DNA of 64,000 nucleotides. Source: Formicincola oecophyllae. GTDB lineage: Bacteria > Pseudomonadota > Alphaproteobacteria > Acetobacterales > Acetobacteraceae. The stretch is taken from contig NZ_CP038231.1 of the NCBI RefSeq assembly GCF_006542395.2, positions 558,001 through 622,000 on the forward strand, read 5' to 3'. How positions within the stretch are numbered: the stretch's first letter is position 1; each line of letters starts with the position of its first letter. Of the stretch, positions 42,295-50,167 are shown piece after piece. The notes beneath the pieces were generated by a model, which made no database searches, was not told the origin of the DNA, and was given only the letters and a program-made list of their open reading frames with translations. The position numbers and the translations under genes are program-made.

Positions 42295-43052
42295 AGCTTC
42301 GCGTCATTCCTTGTCTTGATGTCAAAGAGGGTCGCGTGGTGAAGGGCGTGAACTTCGTTTCCTTGCGCGATGCCGGCGACCCGGTTGAGCAAGCGCGCCT
42401 TTATGACCAGGCAGGCGCTGACGAACTGACTTTCCTAGACATTTCAGCCAGCCACGAGGGGCGGCGTACCATGTTGGATGTGGTCAGCCGCACAGCAGCG
42501 GCCGTAAACCTTCCCTTCACGGTGGGCGGTGGCATCAACACCCCTGAGGACATGAAAACCCTTCTGCTGCGTGGTGCTGACAAATGCAGTGTCAATTCAG
42601 CCGCCTTGCGCAATCCTGACCTCATCAACCAAGCGGCAGGCAAATTTGGCAGCCAGTGCGTTGTCGTGGCCATTGACGCCCGCAAGCGCGTTGATGGACG
42701 TGGCTGGGACGTTTATGCCAAAGGGGGCCGGGAAAACACAGGGCGTGACGCAGTTGAATGGGCTGCTGACATGGCTGCGCGCGGCGCTGGTGAAATCCTC
42801 CTCACCAGCATGGACAGGGACGGCACCAAGGCAGGCTTTGACTTGGAATTGCTATCCACCATCTGCGACCGTGTCAGTGTGCCTGTGGTGGCATCAGGTG
42901 GGGTGGGGGCGCTGGAACATTTTGTGGAAGGGGCTTTGGCAGGTGCTACAGGCCTGCTGGCAGCCAGCGTGTTCCACTTTGGGCAATTCAAGATCGCAGA
43001 CGTCAAGCAGCGCCTAGCCCAAGCCCACCTGCCTGTTCGCTTGGGACGCTGA
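42288..43052 (+). CDS. hisF: Imidazole glycerol phosphate synthase subunit HisF
   Basis: HisF is the cyclase half of imidazole glycerol phosphate synthase. With ammonia supplied by HisH it turns PRFAR into imidazole glycerol phosphate and AICAR. The 254-residue barrel begins [20 protein letters not shown], with catalytic Asp in CLDVKEG, and has [20 protein letters not shown] with the second catalytic Asp, [11 protein letters not shown] and VVASGGVG. All are complete. It overlaps hisA by 7 bp and is followed 47 bp later by hisE. Its glutaminase partner HisH is not in this window. Confidence 0.96.
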   Translation: MLKLRVIPCLDVKEGRVVKGVNFVSLRDAGDPVEQARLYDQAGADELTFLDISASHEGRRTMLDVVSRTAAAVNLPFTVGGGINTPEDMKTLLLRGADKCSVNSAALRNPDLINQAAGKFGSQCVVVAIDARKRVDGRGWDVYAKGGRENTGRDAVEWAADMAARGAGEILLTSMDRDGTKAGFDLELLSTICDRVSVPVVASGGVGALEHFVEGALAGATGLLAASVFHFGQFKIADVKQRLAQAHLPVRLGR

Positions 43053-43099
43053 GCCAGAAAGCTGACTTCAGGACCCTCATCAATCAAGGAGACCATCCC

Positions 43100-43444
43100 A
43101 TGGCCGAAACCCCTACAGTCCAGCATGTTTTGGAACGCTTGCATGCAACGGTGATGAGCCGCAAGGGCGCTTCCCCCTCCCTTAGCCATTCAGCGCGCCT
43201 CATGGCGCGGGGGCGCGACAAAATCGCCCAAAAATTTGGCGAAGAAGCCGTTGAGTGCGTGATAGAGGCAGTCAAAGGCAACCGTGAAGCTTTCATCAGT
43301 GAGAGCGCAGACGTCCTGTACCACTTGGTGGTGATGTGGGTGGACGCAGGGCTCAACCCCTCTGACATCTGGGCGGAACTTGCCCGGCGCGAAGGAACCA
43401 GCGGCATTGAAGAGAAGGCCTCCCGTCCCCAGGAAACGTTTTGA
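43100..43444 (+). CDS. hisE: Phosphoribosyl-ATP pyrophosphatase HisE
   Basis: HisE hydrolyses phosphoribosyl-ATP to phosphoribosyl-AMP, the second step of histidine synthesis. The 114-residue helical protein has the MazG-like core [19 protein letters not shown] followed by [18 protein letters not shown], where the acidic residues bind magnesium. It is a free-standing HisE rather than a HisIE fusion, as is normal in Alphaproteobacteria. AAGGAGA precedes the start. It closes the hisA-hisF-hisE run. Confidence 0.95.
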   Translation: MAETPTVQHVLERLHATVMSRKGASPSLSHSARLMARGRDKIAQKFGEEAVECVIEAVKGNREAFISESADVLYHLVVMWVDAGLNPSDIWAELARREGTSGIEEKASRPQETF

Positions 43445-43578
43445 AGGGGCCCGGTTTTCTCCTGTCATCATAACGGTAAGCCATGTGTTTTGGATTAATT
43501 GCCGTCTTTTTGAAGCGCTAAGGCTTTTTGTGGGTTGACGCCACCCCCGCTGCCAGCTATCTACCCATCACGCCTCAC

Positions 43579-43654
43579 GTCCCGTTCGTCTAGAGGCCTA
43601 GGACGCCGCCCTTTCACGGCGGCAACACGGGTTCGACTCCCGTACGGGACGCCA
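43579..43654 (+). tRNA. tRNA-Glu (anticodon TTC), CCA encoded
   Basis: The cloverleaf is complete: a 7-bp acceptor stem GTCCCGT/ACGGGAC (43579-43585 with 43644-43650), an anticodon stem CCGCC/GGCGG around the loop CTTTCAC with anticodon TTC at 43613-43615, and a T arm with GGTTCGACTCC. The discriminator G is at 43651 and CCA at 43652-43654. It reads glutamate codons GAA and GAG. Confidence 0.97.
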
Positions 43655-43696
43655 TCATTTTATGGCAGGAAACTGCCATTTTTATAAGGCGCCTTC

Positions 43697-43749
43697 AAAA
43701 GCCCCGCTGTTGAACTGCTACCACAGTAGCACTTCTGGCGGGGCTTTTT
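43697..43749 (+). terminator. Terminator after tRNA-Glu
   Basis: AAAAGCCCCGC and GCGGGGCTTTTT form a strong outer stem around a second pairing (GTGCTACTGT-type), followed by a T run. It lies about 45 bp after the tRNA and just before the PhzF-family gene. The A run on its left side means it could also stop transcription from the right. Confidence 0.8.
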
Positions 43750-43777
43750 AATGTTATGCCGCCTAGGTGAGCCTGCC

Positions 43778-44656
43778 ATGAAACCTTACACTGTCGTGGA
43801 TGCCTTTTCAGCGCTTCCGTTCCAAGGCAATCCTGTAGGCGTGGTCTTGGACGCTGCTGGACTGACGGACACCACCATGCAGGCCATGGCCCGCTGGACC
43901 AATCTTTCAGAGACGACCTTTGTGCTGCCACCACGCCATGAGCAGGCGGATTATCGTCTTCGTATCTTCACACCCCGTTCTGAGCTGCCTTTCGCAGGTC
44001 ACCCCACATTAGGCACAGCCCACGCCCTTGTAGAGGCTGGCCTCATCAAGCCCGAATCTGGGAAAATCATTCAAGAATGCCAGCAAGGCCTCATCAACAT
44101 CACGGTTGAAGGGCCCGTTGACAGCCAGATTTACACGCTTGAACTGCCACGCCCCTCATCCACCACGCTTACCTCTCATGAAAGGATGGAACTGGAAGCC
44201 ATTCTGGGCGCTCCTATCCTGCCCAATCCCTTGCCAGCACGTTTGGATGTGGGCGCCGTTTGGGCTGTGGCACAAGTGGCAGACGTGGCCGCCCTTCTCA
44301 ACATGCAGCCTGATTTCCAGCGTATGCAGCTTTTTGCCCAACAGCTTGGATTGACGGGCGTTTCCGTGTTCGCCAACCATGGGAGCAACTCTGCCAATGT
44401 GGAAGTGCGTTCCTTCGCGCCATCCTGCGGGGTTGTGGAAGACCCTGTTTGCGGCAGCGGCAATGGCTGCGTTGCCGCTTTCCGATTCCAACATGGCTTA
44501 GTGCCTGCAAATCACTATGAGGCCACACAAGGCCAAAAACTTGGCCGTTCAGGGCGGTTGTTCCTTCACATGACCCCAAGCGGCGCAATCAGGTTGGGTG
44601 GGCACTGCACTACAAGCCTGAAGGGGCATTTGGCTATGCCTAGCAACCTTGCTTGA
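43778..44656 (+). CDS. PhzF-family isomerase-like protein
   Basis: This 292-residue protein has two similar halves in the diaminopimelate-epimerase fold. The start MKPYTVVDAF, the NPVGVVLDAAGL segment and NLSETTFVL with Glu at position 45 match the PhzF family, where Glu45 is the catalytic acid/base. FTPRSELPFAGHPTLGTAHAL in the first half and DPVCGSGNGCVAAF in the second are the two substrate-loop motifs. Outside phenazine producers such proteins have unknown substrates, and there are no phenazine genes here. An in-frame start at 43751 overlaps the terminator, so I prefer 43778 with AGGTGAG before it. Confidence 0.88.
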   Translation: MKPYTVVDAFSALPFQGNPVGVVLDAAGLTDTTMQAMARWTNLSETTFVLPPRHEQADYRLRIFTPRSELPFAGHPTLGTAHALVEAGLIKPESGKIIQECQQGLINITVEGPVDSQIYTLELPRPSSTTLTSHERMELEAILGAPILPNPLPARLDVGAVWAVAQVADVAALLNMQPDFQRMQLFAQQLGLTGVSVFANHGSNSANVEVRSFAPSCGVVEDPVCGSGNGCVAAFRFQHGLVPANHYEATQGQKLGRSGRLFLHMTPSGAIRLGGHCTTSLKGHLAMPSNLA

Positions 44657-44851
44657 TTAAGCCTGGTTAGATTGCCCACCTTTGGCGCTGGCTAAGGCAG
44701 CCTTGGCGGCGGCCTCCACCTGGTCTGTGCGGGGCGCGCGGAACATCAGGCCAGCATGTTCACCCTCCAAAAATCGTCCTACAAACAGTTTTTCTGATGG
44801 ATTCCAACGCACAAGGGCCTCATGGCCATCCACAGTGATAAAAGGGGACAT
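44657..44851 (-). CDS. Small HicB-like domain protein
   Basis: This 64-residue protein resembles the N-terminal domain of HicB antitoxins: a GHEALVRWNPSEKLFVGRFL beta hairpin, then GLMFRAPRTDQVEAAAKAALA as the helix. HicB proteins normally carry a DNA-binding C-terminal part and pair with a HicA toxin. Neither is present here, so it may be a stand-alone HicB-fold protein. An XRE-type regulator gene lies 109 bp upstream on the same strand and might supply the DNA-binding role. The family call is from the pattern only and is moderately sure. Confidence 0.55.
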   Translation of the reverse strand: MSPFITVDGHEALVRWNPSEKLFVGRFLEGEHAGLMFRAPRTDQVEAAAKAALASAKGGQSNQA

Positions 44852-44960
44852 GACTAAAATCCTTGTTCATGAGGATTGCTTTACAACACAGGCCAGGCAG
44901 CCACGAATGGACCTCTGATGCAAGCCTTGCGTTGGCCTGTAGGCAGTGTCCCATGAAGCC

Positions 44961-45572
44961 TCAATAAGTGTCACCATCACCTGAATTGGTGGGCCAACGC
45001 TTGGCAAGACCTTGGCCTGGTTCAGTGGAGCGGTCTTGCGCCTCCGCCATTTTCACCATCACGGGCATCAGCTTAGCTTTGTCCCCTGCGGCCAAACGGC
45101 GCCACACCCGCACCAGCCTCACCTCATCAGTGTTGAGGGGGAAAGGGTCTTTGAAGTTGTCAGCTTCGTGTCCAGCCTTGAACAGGGGCTGTTGACTGTC
45201 ATTGAGGACATTGTCGTGCGATGGAGGCATTTGGGTGAAAACCTCCCCCGCCCTACTGGGGGGGGGAAAGCTGGCACGCCCAAATGTGAAATCCCCCCGT
45301 CCCAATCCCTGAATGTGAACCAATGGTGGGTGGGGTTCGCGACCCATCAAGTAGTCAAGGGTGACACCATAAAAATGCGCCAAACGCGCTGCTGATTCCA
45401 AGCTGATGGAAGTGCGGGCTGTTTCCACACCAGCCAAATGGGCGCGTGACACACCACAAGCTGCCCCCACTTCCTCTTGGGTGATGCGTTGACCTGCACT
45501 CTGGCTTGCGCGCTGGCGCAAATAAGACAAGCGCTGGGCAAGGGTGCGGCGGAAAGCTAGGGCGTCATTCAT
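44961..45572 (-). CDS. XRE-family helix-turn-helix regulator
   Basis: This 203-residue protein has an N-terminal Cro/C1-type HTH at about residues 12-76: LAQRLSYLRQRAS, ITQEEVGAACGVSRAHLAGVE, then SLESAARLAHFYGVTLDYLMG. The rest (residues 80-203) is low in structure with a polar central linker and a VRVWRRLAAGDKAKLMPVMVKMAE helix near the end, perhaps for dimerisation or signal sensing. The target is unknown. Candidates are its own gene and the HicB-like gene 109 bp downstream. The region upstream (45573-45959) is AT-rich. Confidence 0.85.
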   Translation of the reverse strand: MNDALAFRRTLAQRLSYLRQRASQSAGQRITQEEVGAACGVSRAHLAGVETARTSISLESAARLAHFYGVTLDYLMGREPHPPLVHIQGLGRGDFTFGRASFPPPSRAGEVFTQMPPSHDNVLNDSQQPLFKAGHEADNFKDPFPLNTDEVRLVRVWRRLAAGDKAKLMPVMVKMAEAQDRSTEPGQGLAKRWPTNSGDGDTY

Positions 45573-45959
45573 AAATAAAATGATGGCAGATTATACCTTC
45601 TTATGTGTTTGTTGAGCGCACATTCTGCGTGCTGGATGGTGTTTTTTAGCACTTGTCTCAAGGCGCAGTTTCAATCAATGAAATTGGTATTCTTTCTGAA
45701 TGGAAAGAAAAAATCACCTTCAATTAACAACATACCACTCTCTAAAATAGTTCTTATTTTTCAGGTGATGAGTTTTTCTTTTCCGGTTGCGCAAACAGGA
45801 TTTCAGCTGGATAACTGGCGTTGCGTTGGAAAAAATCTCTCCTTAAGGGTTCGCTCCAAGAAATATTTTAACCCTTCATTTGCAACCCAACCTACCACTC
45901 AAGAAAACTAATTTAATTTCCCTGCCGGCTAATCTTAAACCTCAGATTAAATTTGGCAT
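45573..45959. other. AT-rich gap between two regulator genes
   Basis: This stretch is clearly richer in A and T than its surroundings. A 102-codon open frame from 45603 has no ribosome site and no recognisable product, so I leave it out. The gap holds the start region of the XRE gene and the end of the MerR gene. The composition could mark imported DNA. Confidence 0.4.
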
Positions 45960-46496
45960 TCAAGATGCAGATGTGTTTTCCTGTTTCTTTGTTGCAACAC
46001 CTGTGAGGCCATCAATAATCCCACAACCGCTTACTTCCCCGTGGGGGCAAGCGGCAATCAATTTTCGTAACGCAGTGCGCAGTCGCTGGAGTTGGGCCAA
46101 TTTGTCCTCAACTTCTTGCAGGTGCTTTTTAGCCAATTTGTGCACATCGGCCCTCTCCACCTCTTTATCGAGTGAAGGGCTAGCTAAAGGCTGATTGGCC
46201 CCCTTTTTGCGCGGTTCAAGTTTGGCCAGCCCTAGCAATGTCTTGATGTCTTCAAGGGCAAATCCCAAGGCCCGCGCACGCCTGATGAACTGCAGGCGTT
46301 CCACATGGCCCATGCCATAACGCCTGTAGTTCCCACCACCGCGCGGCGGTGCTGGCAGAAGACCGATGCGCTCATAATAGCGCACTGTTTCCACGGCGAT
46401 GCCAGTGCTTTTAGCCACTTGCCCAATGCTGTAAGGGCCTGGTCCAATCAAAGGGCTTAAGGATGGGCTGGTGTGGTTTTCAGGTTGATTGGTCAT
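45960..46496 (-). CDS. MerR-family metal-responsive regulator
   Basis: This 178-residue regulator has a MerR DNA-binding domain at residues 22-90: YSIGQVAKSTGIAVETVRYY, ERIGLLPAPPRGGGNYRRY, and RLQFIRRARALGFALEDIKTLL. A long dimer helix follows and then Cys140-x7-Cys148 (CPHGEVSGC). That two-Cys spacing equals the pair in CueR that binds Cu(I), Ag(I) or Au(I). The upstream Cys of the Hg, Cd, Zn and Pb sensors (near residue 80) is missing. A 10-15 residue extension follows the second helix. The start at 46496 is backed by GGAGG eight bases upstream, better than the ATG at 46529. The gene diverges from a metallothionein gene with a MerR-type operator between them. Confidence 0.88.
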   Translation of the reverse strand: MTNQPENHTSPSLSPLIGPGPYSIGQVAKSTGIAVETVRYYERIGLLPAPPRGGGNYRRYGMGHVERLQFIRRARALGFALEDIKTLLGLAKLEPRKKGANQPLASPSLDKEVERADVHKLAKKHLQEVEDKLAQLQRLRTALRKLIAACPHGEVSGCGIIDGLTGVATKKQENTSAS

Positions 46497-46643
46497 TTTC
46501 CCCTCCCTGGGACAAGGGCACCTGCTCACGCCTTCAAAAGTACTGGGTCACAACAGGACCAATGTTGGGCACTGGGTTCAGGATAACAGAATGGCCCCCT
46601 AACGGTGTGACGTCATCATGACAGATTATCTTTCAAAAATGTC

Positions 46644-46674
46644 TTGACCCTGTAGCGGCTACAGACCCCACATT
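46644..46674 (+). promoter_or_regulatory. MerR-type promoter/operator of the metallothionein gene
   Basis: TTGACC (46644-46649) and a weak -10 CACATT (46669-46674) are 19 bp apart, the overlong spacer typical of MerR-controlled promoters. A perfect palindrome, CTGTAGCGGCTACAG (46650-46664), fills the spacer. The layout closely resembles the Cd/Zn/Pb-type operators of CadR and ZntR. The divergent regulator would repress this promoter, then untwist it when metal binds. The transcript would start near 46681, about 56 bases before the ATG. Confidence 0.8.
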
Positions 46675-46736
46675 CAGTGTCAGCCATTCTGCATGGCCCT
46701 CACACCCGTGAGAAACCATATGTAAAGGAGATCATC

Positions 46737-46859
46737 ATGGCTGATTCAAAATGCGGCTGCGGCCCTTCCTGCAAGTGCGGCCCTTCCTGCAAATGCTCTT
46801 CAGGCCATTGCGGCCCTGAGTGCGGTTGCGGTCCGGACTGCGCCTGCAAGAAGGCCTGA
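46737..46859 (+). CDS. Small cysteine-rich metallothionein-like protein
   Basis: This 40-residue protein contains 11 cysteines and one histidine in repeated CGCGPSC, KCGPSC and CGCGPDC blocks. Almost every residue is Cys, Gly, Pro, Ser, Lys or an acid. Such a composition fits intracellular binding of soft or borderline metals such as Cd, Zn or Cu. It does not match the BmtA/SmtA zinc-finger metallothioneins, so it is a distinct type. AAGGAG lies eight bases before the ATG at 46737, which overrides an upstream in-frame start at 46677. It is controlled, by position, by the divergent MerR regulator. A hairpin terminator follows. Confidence 0.85.
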   Translation: MADSKCGCGPSCKCGPSCKCSSGHCGPECGCGPDCACKKA

Positions 46860-46918
46860 GGCTGAACTAAGCATGCTTCCAGGCAGCACTGCTTAAGCTT
46901 TGCTGCATTGAAGCTGTG

Positions 46919-46957
46919 AACCCCGCCCCTGTGAATTCAGGGGTGGGGTTTTGTTTG
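46919..46957 (+). terminator. Terminator of the metallothionein gene
   Basis: AACCCCGCCCCTG and CAGGGGTGGGGTT pair around a short TGAATT loop, followed by TTTTGTTT. It lies about 60 bp after the metallothionein stop codon. Confidence 0.8.
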
Positions 46958-47069
46958 GAACCCACATTGTTTACAACACCACTGGTGATGGATTCCCACC
47001 AGCGCATGTTCTGAACCGGGCTTGGGCACAGCTGAGCTTTTGGCACAGCTGCCGGTTCCCTCCGCCCCC

Positions 47070-48175
47070 GTTCTGGCTGGTTCAAGGGAGTGCCGTTAAA
47101 TGATGACGGAACAGCCTGGCTAAGTCTCTCTGGCCAGAGCCGCGTGCGTAACTGGTATGATTCCCACCCCATTCTTAGGGGCTATCATCTCAAGAATGCT
47201 GGTCGTTTCACGGCCCGCAACCTTTTAGGGGCTGACGTGCACCTTGGGAAGCATGGGCGGTTTTTTGGCCAACTGATCAATGCAGATACTGGGGGCTGGC
47301 GCCCTTTTGGTTATAGGCCGACTTGGCGCAAGAAGCTGGATGTCTAGTAAGCCTTCTTGGAAGTGGCTGGGCAGGCCCCGGCCTTCATAGGGACAAGGGG
47401 GTTTCCTGTTTGGGTGGCAACACTTCACGGATGCGCCTGATTACATGCTGGGCACGCGTGAAACGCCTGGGGTGCCCCTGTCTTGGAACGGGTACGGGTA
47501 GATGGCTGGGATTCCGTCCAGCCCCAAGACAGCCATCCTGGCAAAAGCTTTTTCCGCGGCACTGAAAATTACCGCAACCGCCTCTCAGGCGCCAATCTCA
47601 GCGTGGTACTCCCCAATTGGCCGGGGCAAGCGAACGCCTTGGGCGTGGTGGGCGTGGTGAATGTGTTTTATGTTGGTTACATGTTGGCGGGGGTTGGGTA
47701 AAACCCTGGAAGAACATGCCCCTTTGTTCGGGCTTCAAGTGGATGCCTACTCAGGAGGCAATGACCGCAGCACAAATGGTGCCGTGGGTACTTACATTGT
47801 GCCTTATGAGCCCAACACCTACTACATTGACCCCACGACCTCTCTAACGGGCAGCCACCTTGTGGACATCACCTCTTATGTTGAAGCAACGTTCCTCAAA
47901 GGACGTTTGATAGTACAGATGCGCCTGCCCCTGTACTGGCGTTACAGCAGCCATGACGCCTTTATTCTTATCTGCTCTCAGGGCCTTACACTTTGCCACG
48001 GCATTACGGAGCAAGCTTTGTGGGCTTGGCGCCCCAACTTGCCGCCACGGCCATAATCTGCCCTTATCTAACTTGGAGCCAGTAAGCGGCCCGTTTCAAG
48101 ACAATCCACAGCCTTCACAAAGCGGGGGCCCATGACACGACCTATTACCAATTAAACTTCATTTTCCATTTCTGA
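47070..48175 (+). pseudogene. Decayed alginate-export-family outer-membrane porin
   Basis: Fragments in different frames line up with the alginate-export (AlgE-like) porins common in acetic acid bacteria. From 47090 the sequence reads LSGQSRVRNWYDSHPILRG, then a GQLINADTGGWRPFGY part. At 47345-47350 two stops in a row (TAG TAA) stand where Gln-Gln is expected. Further on, FTDAPDYMLGTRETPG and, in other frames, VNVFYVGY and GLQVDAYSGGNDRSTNGAV appear. A middle portion seems deleted. The last strand, TYYQLNFIFHF plus stop at 48173-48175, has the terminal Phe of outer-membrane barrels. Nonsense codons, at least three frame changes and a deletion make this clearly dead. The 5' end cannot be fixed. 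Confidence 0.75.
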
Positions 48176-48192
48176 CAGGGAAAATGCACCTT

Positions 48193-48342
48193 ATGAAACA
48201 AGAACAAGACAGTTGGTTCCAGAGGGCGCTACAAACTTTCATCAGCCCGCAAACCACCTCTGTGTTGAGTTCCATCGCCCTCCTGTTAAGTGTTGTTGTG
48301 GTAGTGTTGCAATGGATGCGGCTACCTCACCATGGCCCTTAG
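48193..48342 (+). CDS. Possible 49-residue single-span membrane microprotein
   Basis: A short open frame starting MKQEQDSWFQRALQTF has one hydrophobic span, SSIALLLSVVVVVLQWMRL, and a short tail. An amphipathic N-terminal part before a single helix is common in bacterial microproteins. An in-frame ATG three codons upstream is also possible. AGGGAAAA lies a little far upstream of the start. It begins 17 bp after the decayed porin and may be a relic of that operon. Coding status is uncertain. Confidence 0.4.
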   Translation: MKQEQDSWFQRALQTFISPQTTSVLSSIALLLSVVVVVLQWMRLPHHGP

Positions 48343-48371
48343 GATCCTGAACAACTGTCCCCAACGCCCTT

Positions 48372-49187
48372 TCAGCTGAAGCTAAACAGGTCAGGTTGAC
48401 TTTCAGCGCCTTTGGCCTTTCCCACCACGCTGTCCAAATGGTGTGCCACCCCTGAAAGGCGCGTTTGGGGCAGATAACGGGTTGGTTCATGGGCCGTCAC
48501 AACCGTGACGAAACGCTCAAAGCTCTCCAAAGCTGTGCTGAGCAACCCACGCCTGTGCAAAGCCAGCATAAGCGCCACTGTGCCTGCTTGGCAGGTCAGG
48601 GAAGCTTCAGGGGCCAAGGTTATTTCCGTGAATCCTTGGCAGCTTTCCAACGCACGCCATTGTGGCCCTGTCAAAGCTGGCGCTGCCACTAGGCAGTAAA
48701 GGTAATCATAACCTGCCACTACAGGGTAGCGGCGGCCTTCCACTTCCACACCACAAGGCAAGCCGTTCACGCGTGCGCTGTTGCGCTGATCCTTCAAGGA
48801 TTCCCAAGGCGCCATTTGGTAAAGCTCAGGGAAGGGCCCAGTGCCAAAAGGCCCCTTGCCTTCATAAAGCTTGCTACCATTCCAGAGGCTTTCAAAGCTG
48901 GTTTCCAAAAGGCCCATGGCGCTTTCCACCCAGCAACGCAGATTGAATGGGCTTAAAACAGCACCGAGGGGGTCAGGGCTTTTGGTGGAGATCTCCAGAA
49001 TGCGTTCTATGCCTTGCTCACGTGCAACTTTGTGAAGGGCAGCGACATTGGCGCGTTTCTCTTCAGGGCTTTGCCAGCCCTGCCATTCAAAAGACAGCAC
49101 CACTGGCCTGACCAGAAAACCTGCCACCCCCAGGTCACGCTCACCGTCATCAAACATGGCGGCACGGTAAACCGTTCTTTGAACCAT
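48372..49187 (-). CDS. NADAR-fold protein, DarT1-associated antitoxin-like
   Basis: This 271-residue protein resembles the NADAR-fold proteins found beside DarT1 toxins. Those enzymes remove ADP-ribose from guanine in DNA. The pattern I rely on is ILEISTKSPDPLGAVLSPFNL (about residues 62-82), VESAMGLLETSFESLWNGSK with its KLYEGKGPF continuation, PFPELYQM, KDQRNSARVNGLP, AGYDYLYCLVAAP and ASLTCQAGTVALMLALHRRGLL. No DarT toxin gene is in the window. It follows the unknown gene at 49221 by 33 bp and is probably co-transcribed. It could be an orphan antitoxin, or belong to a housekeeping system handling ADP-ribose. The assignment is from recall and should be tested by profile search. Confidence 0.65.
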   Translation of the reverse strand: MVQRTVYRAAMFDDGERDLGVAGFLVRPVVLSFEWQGWQSPEEKRANVAALHKVAREQGIERILEISTKSPDPLGAVLSPFNLRCWVESAMGLLETSFESLWNGSKLYEGKGPFGTGPFPELYQMAPWESLKDQRNSARVNGLPCGVEVEGRRYPVVAGYDYLYCLVAAPALTGPQWRALESCQGFTEITLAPEASLTCQAGTVALMLALHRRGLLSTALESFERFVTVVTAHEPTRYLPQTRLSGVAHHLDSVVGKAKGAESQPDLFSFS

Positions 49188-49220
49188 GGCCCTCTAGCTT
49201 GCTGGCTTTTGGAAAGGTGA

Positions 49221-49532
49221 TTAGTGGGCGCGTTTTTCGATTTTGCGCGCACGGTCCACAATGTGGGCCGCTTCATCAGAGGTGATGGCCCAGGGGAAAT
49301 CCTCAGCGCCCTGCCCAAGGGACAGGCTTTTCATACCATCGCCATAGCTGATGGTAGGCTGAAGCTGCTCCAAGGGCAGGTTTTCCACAATGGCTTTGCC
49401 ACCAACACTGAAAGTCACGGCTGGACTTTGTTTGTCACGCGCGATGAAACGCGCCTGCGCCTTGGTCGGTTCGCCACGACCGTTCAGGAGGGTGGTGTCA
49501 AACAGATCGTCAAAACGGGTTTGGTCAGACAT
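49221..49532 (-). CDS. Unknown 103-residue protein paired with the NADAR-like gene
   Basis: I do not recognise this family. The protein starts SDQTRFDDLFDTTLLNGRGE, has a strand-rich middle (PAVTFSVGGKAIVENL) and ends in an amphipathic helix (SDEAAHIVDRARKIEKR). It has no Cys, signal peptide or membrane span. A GAAACGTTCC stretch precedes its ATG and a clear SD is missing. It directly precedes the NADAR-like gene in the same direction with a 33-bp gap, suggesting a two-gene operon with a joint role. Confidence 0.6.
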   Translation of the reverse strand: MSDQTRFDDLFDTTLLNGRGEPTKAQARFIARDKQSPAVTFSVGGKAIVENLPLEQLQPTISYGDGMKSLSLGQGAEDFPWAITSDEAAHIVDRARKIEKRAH

Positions 49533-50167
49533 GGAAACGTTCCTGAAAGCTGAAATGAAGCATTATAGCATTATTAGAGGGAAGAGGGCCTGTGTAACGC
49601 GCCAGAGGTGTTCAGGGGAAGCAGACCGAGCTTGTTAAAGGCGCCCTTATCGCCCCCTATAAATGACAAAGCTGTAATGTGGCAGCCATGATTGCTCACC
49701 CCTTTGGTCGGGGGCAAGCCAGGCTTGGCCCACGGCCCCTGAAAACACTAAAACATGCGAGCACCCTAGGCACCCCCTCCTACCGGGGGTCTCTCTATCT
49801 CCTTCATTTCAGCTAGGTGGGCCCTGCTTTTCCACATCTTGGAAAATGGTTCTGGTTATCATGCCAAAATGACTTCAGCCCTCGTTGAACTGTCCACAGC
49901 ACCCTTTTCCCGCACAGGGAAAAGGAAGGCAGATCCCTGCCAAAGAGGAGAAGATTGGTAAGGTTTCCCCTTCACCAAAACTGAAAAGGGGTATAGACAT
50001 CAAAACATCATTATTTTCTCGCAACTGTTTCTAAAGTTTTCCATGTCAAAATAAGGCAAGGTGGGCTGCAGTGCGGAAAAGTGTCGTGGCGCGCAGGCAC
50101 CACCATTCGTTGAGGTTCCGGGCTTCAAGGGCCAGCCCCGCGTGGGCGTGGCGTTTGAGGCTCCATC
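49533..50167. other. Gap upstream of the formate dehydrogenase operon
   Basis: These 635 bp hold no gene that I can support. A short inverted repeat, ACCCCCTCC/GGGGGT, sits near 49770-49788. The region must contain the promoters of the 103-aa gene (leftward) and of fdnG (rightward), but I see no convincing -35/-10 pair or known regulator site. Confidence 0.4.

Noticed and set aside
45603-45911. 102-codon frame in the AT-rich gap
   Set aside because: No ribosome site, no homologous pattern and a composition explained by the AT-rich stretch.
49998-50010. ATCAAAACATCA shared with the hairpin near 39490
   Set aside because: One short shared word; at 39490 it is part of a terminator-like stem and loop, and there is no symmetric site upstream of fdnG.
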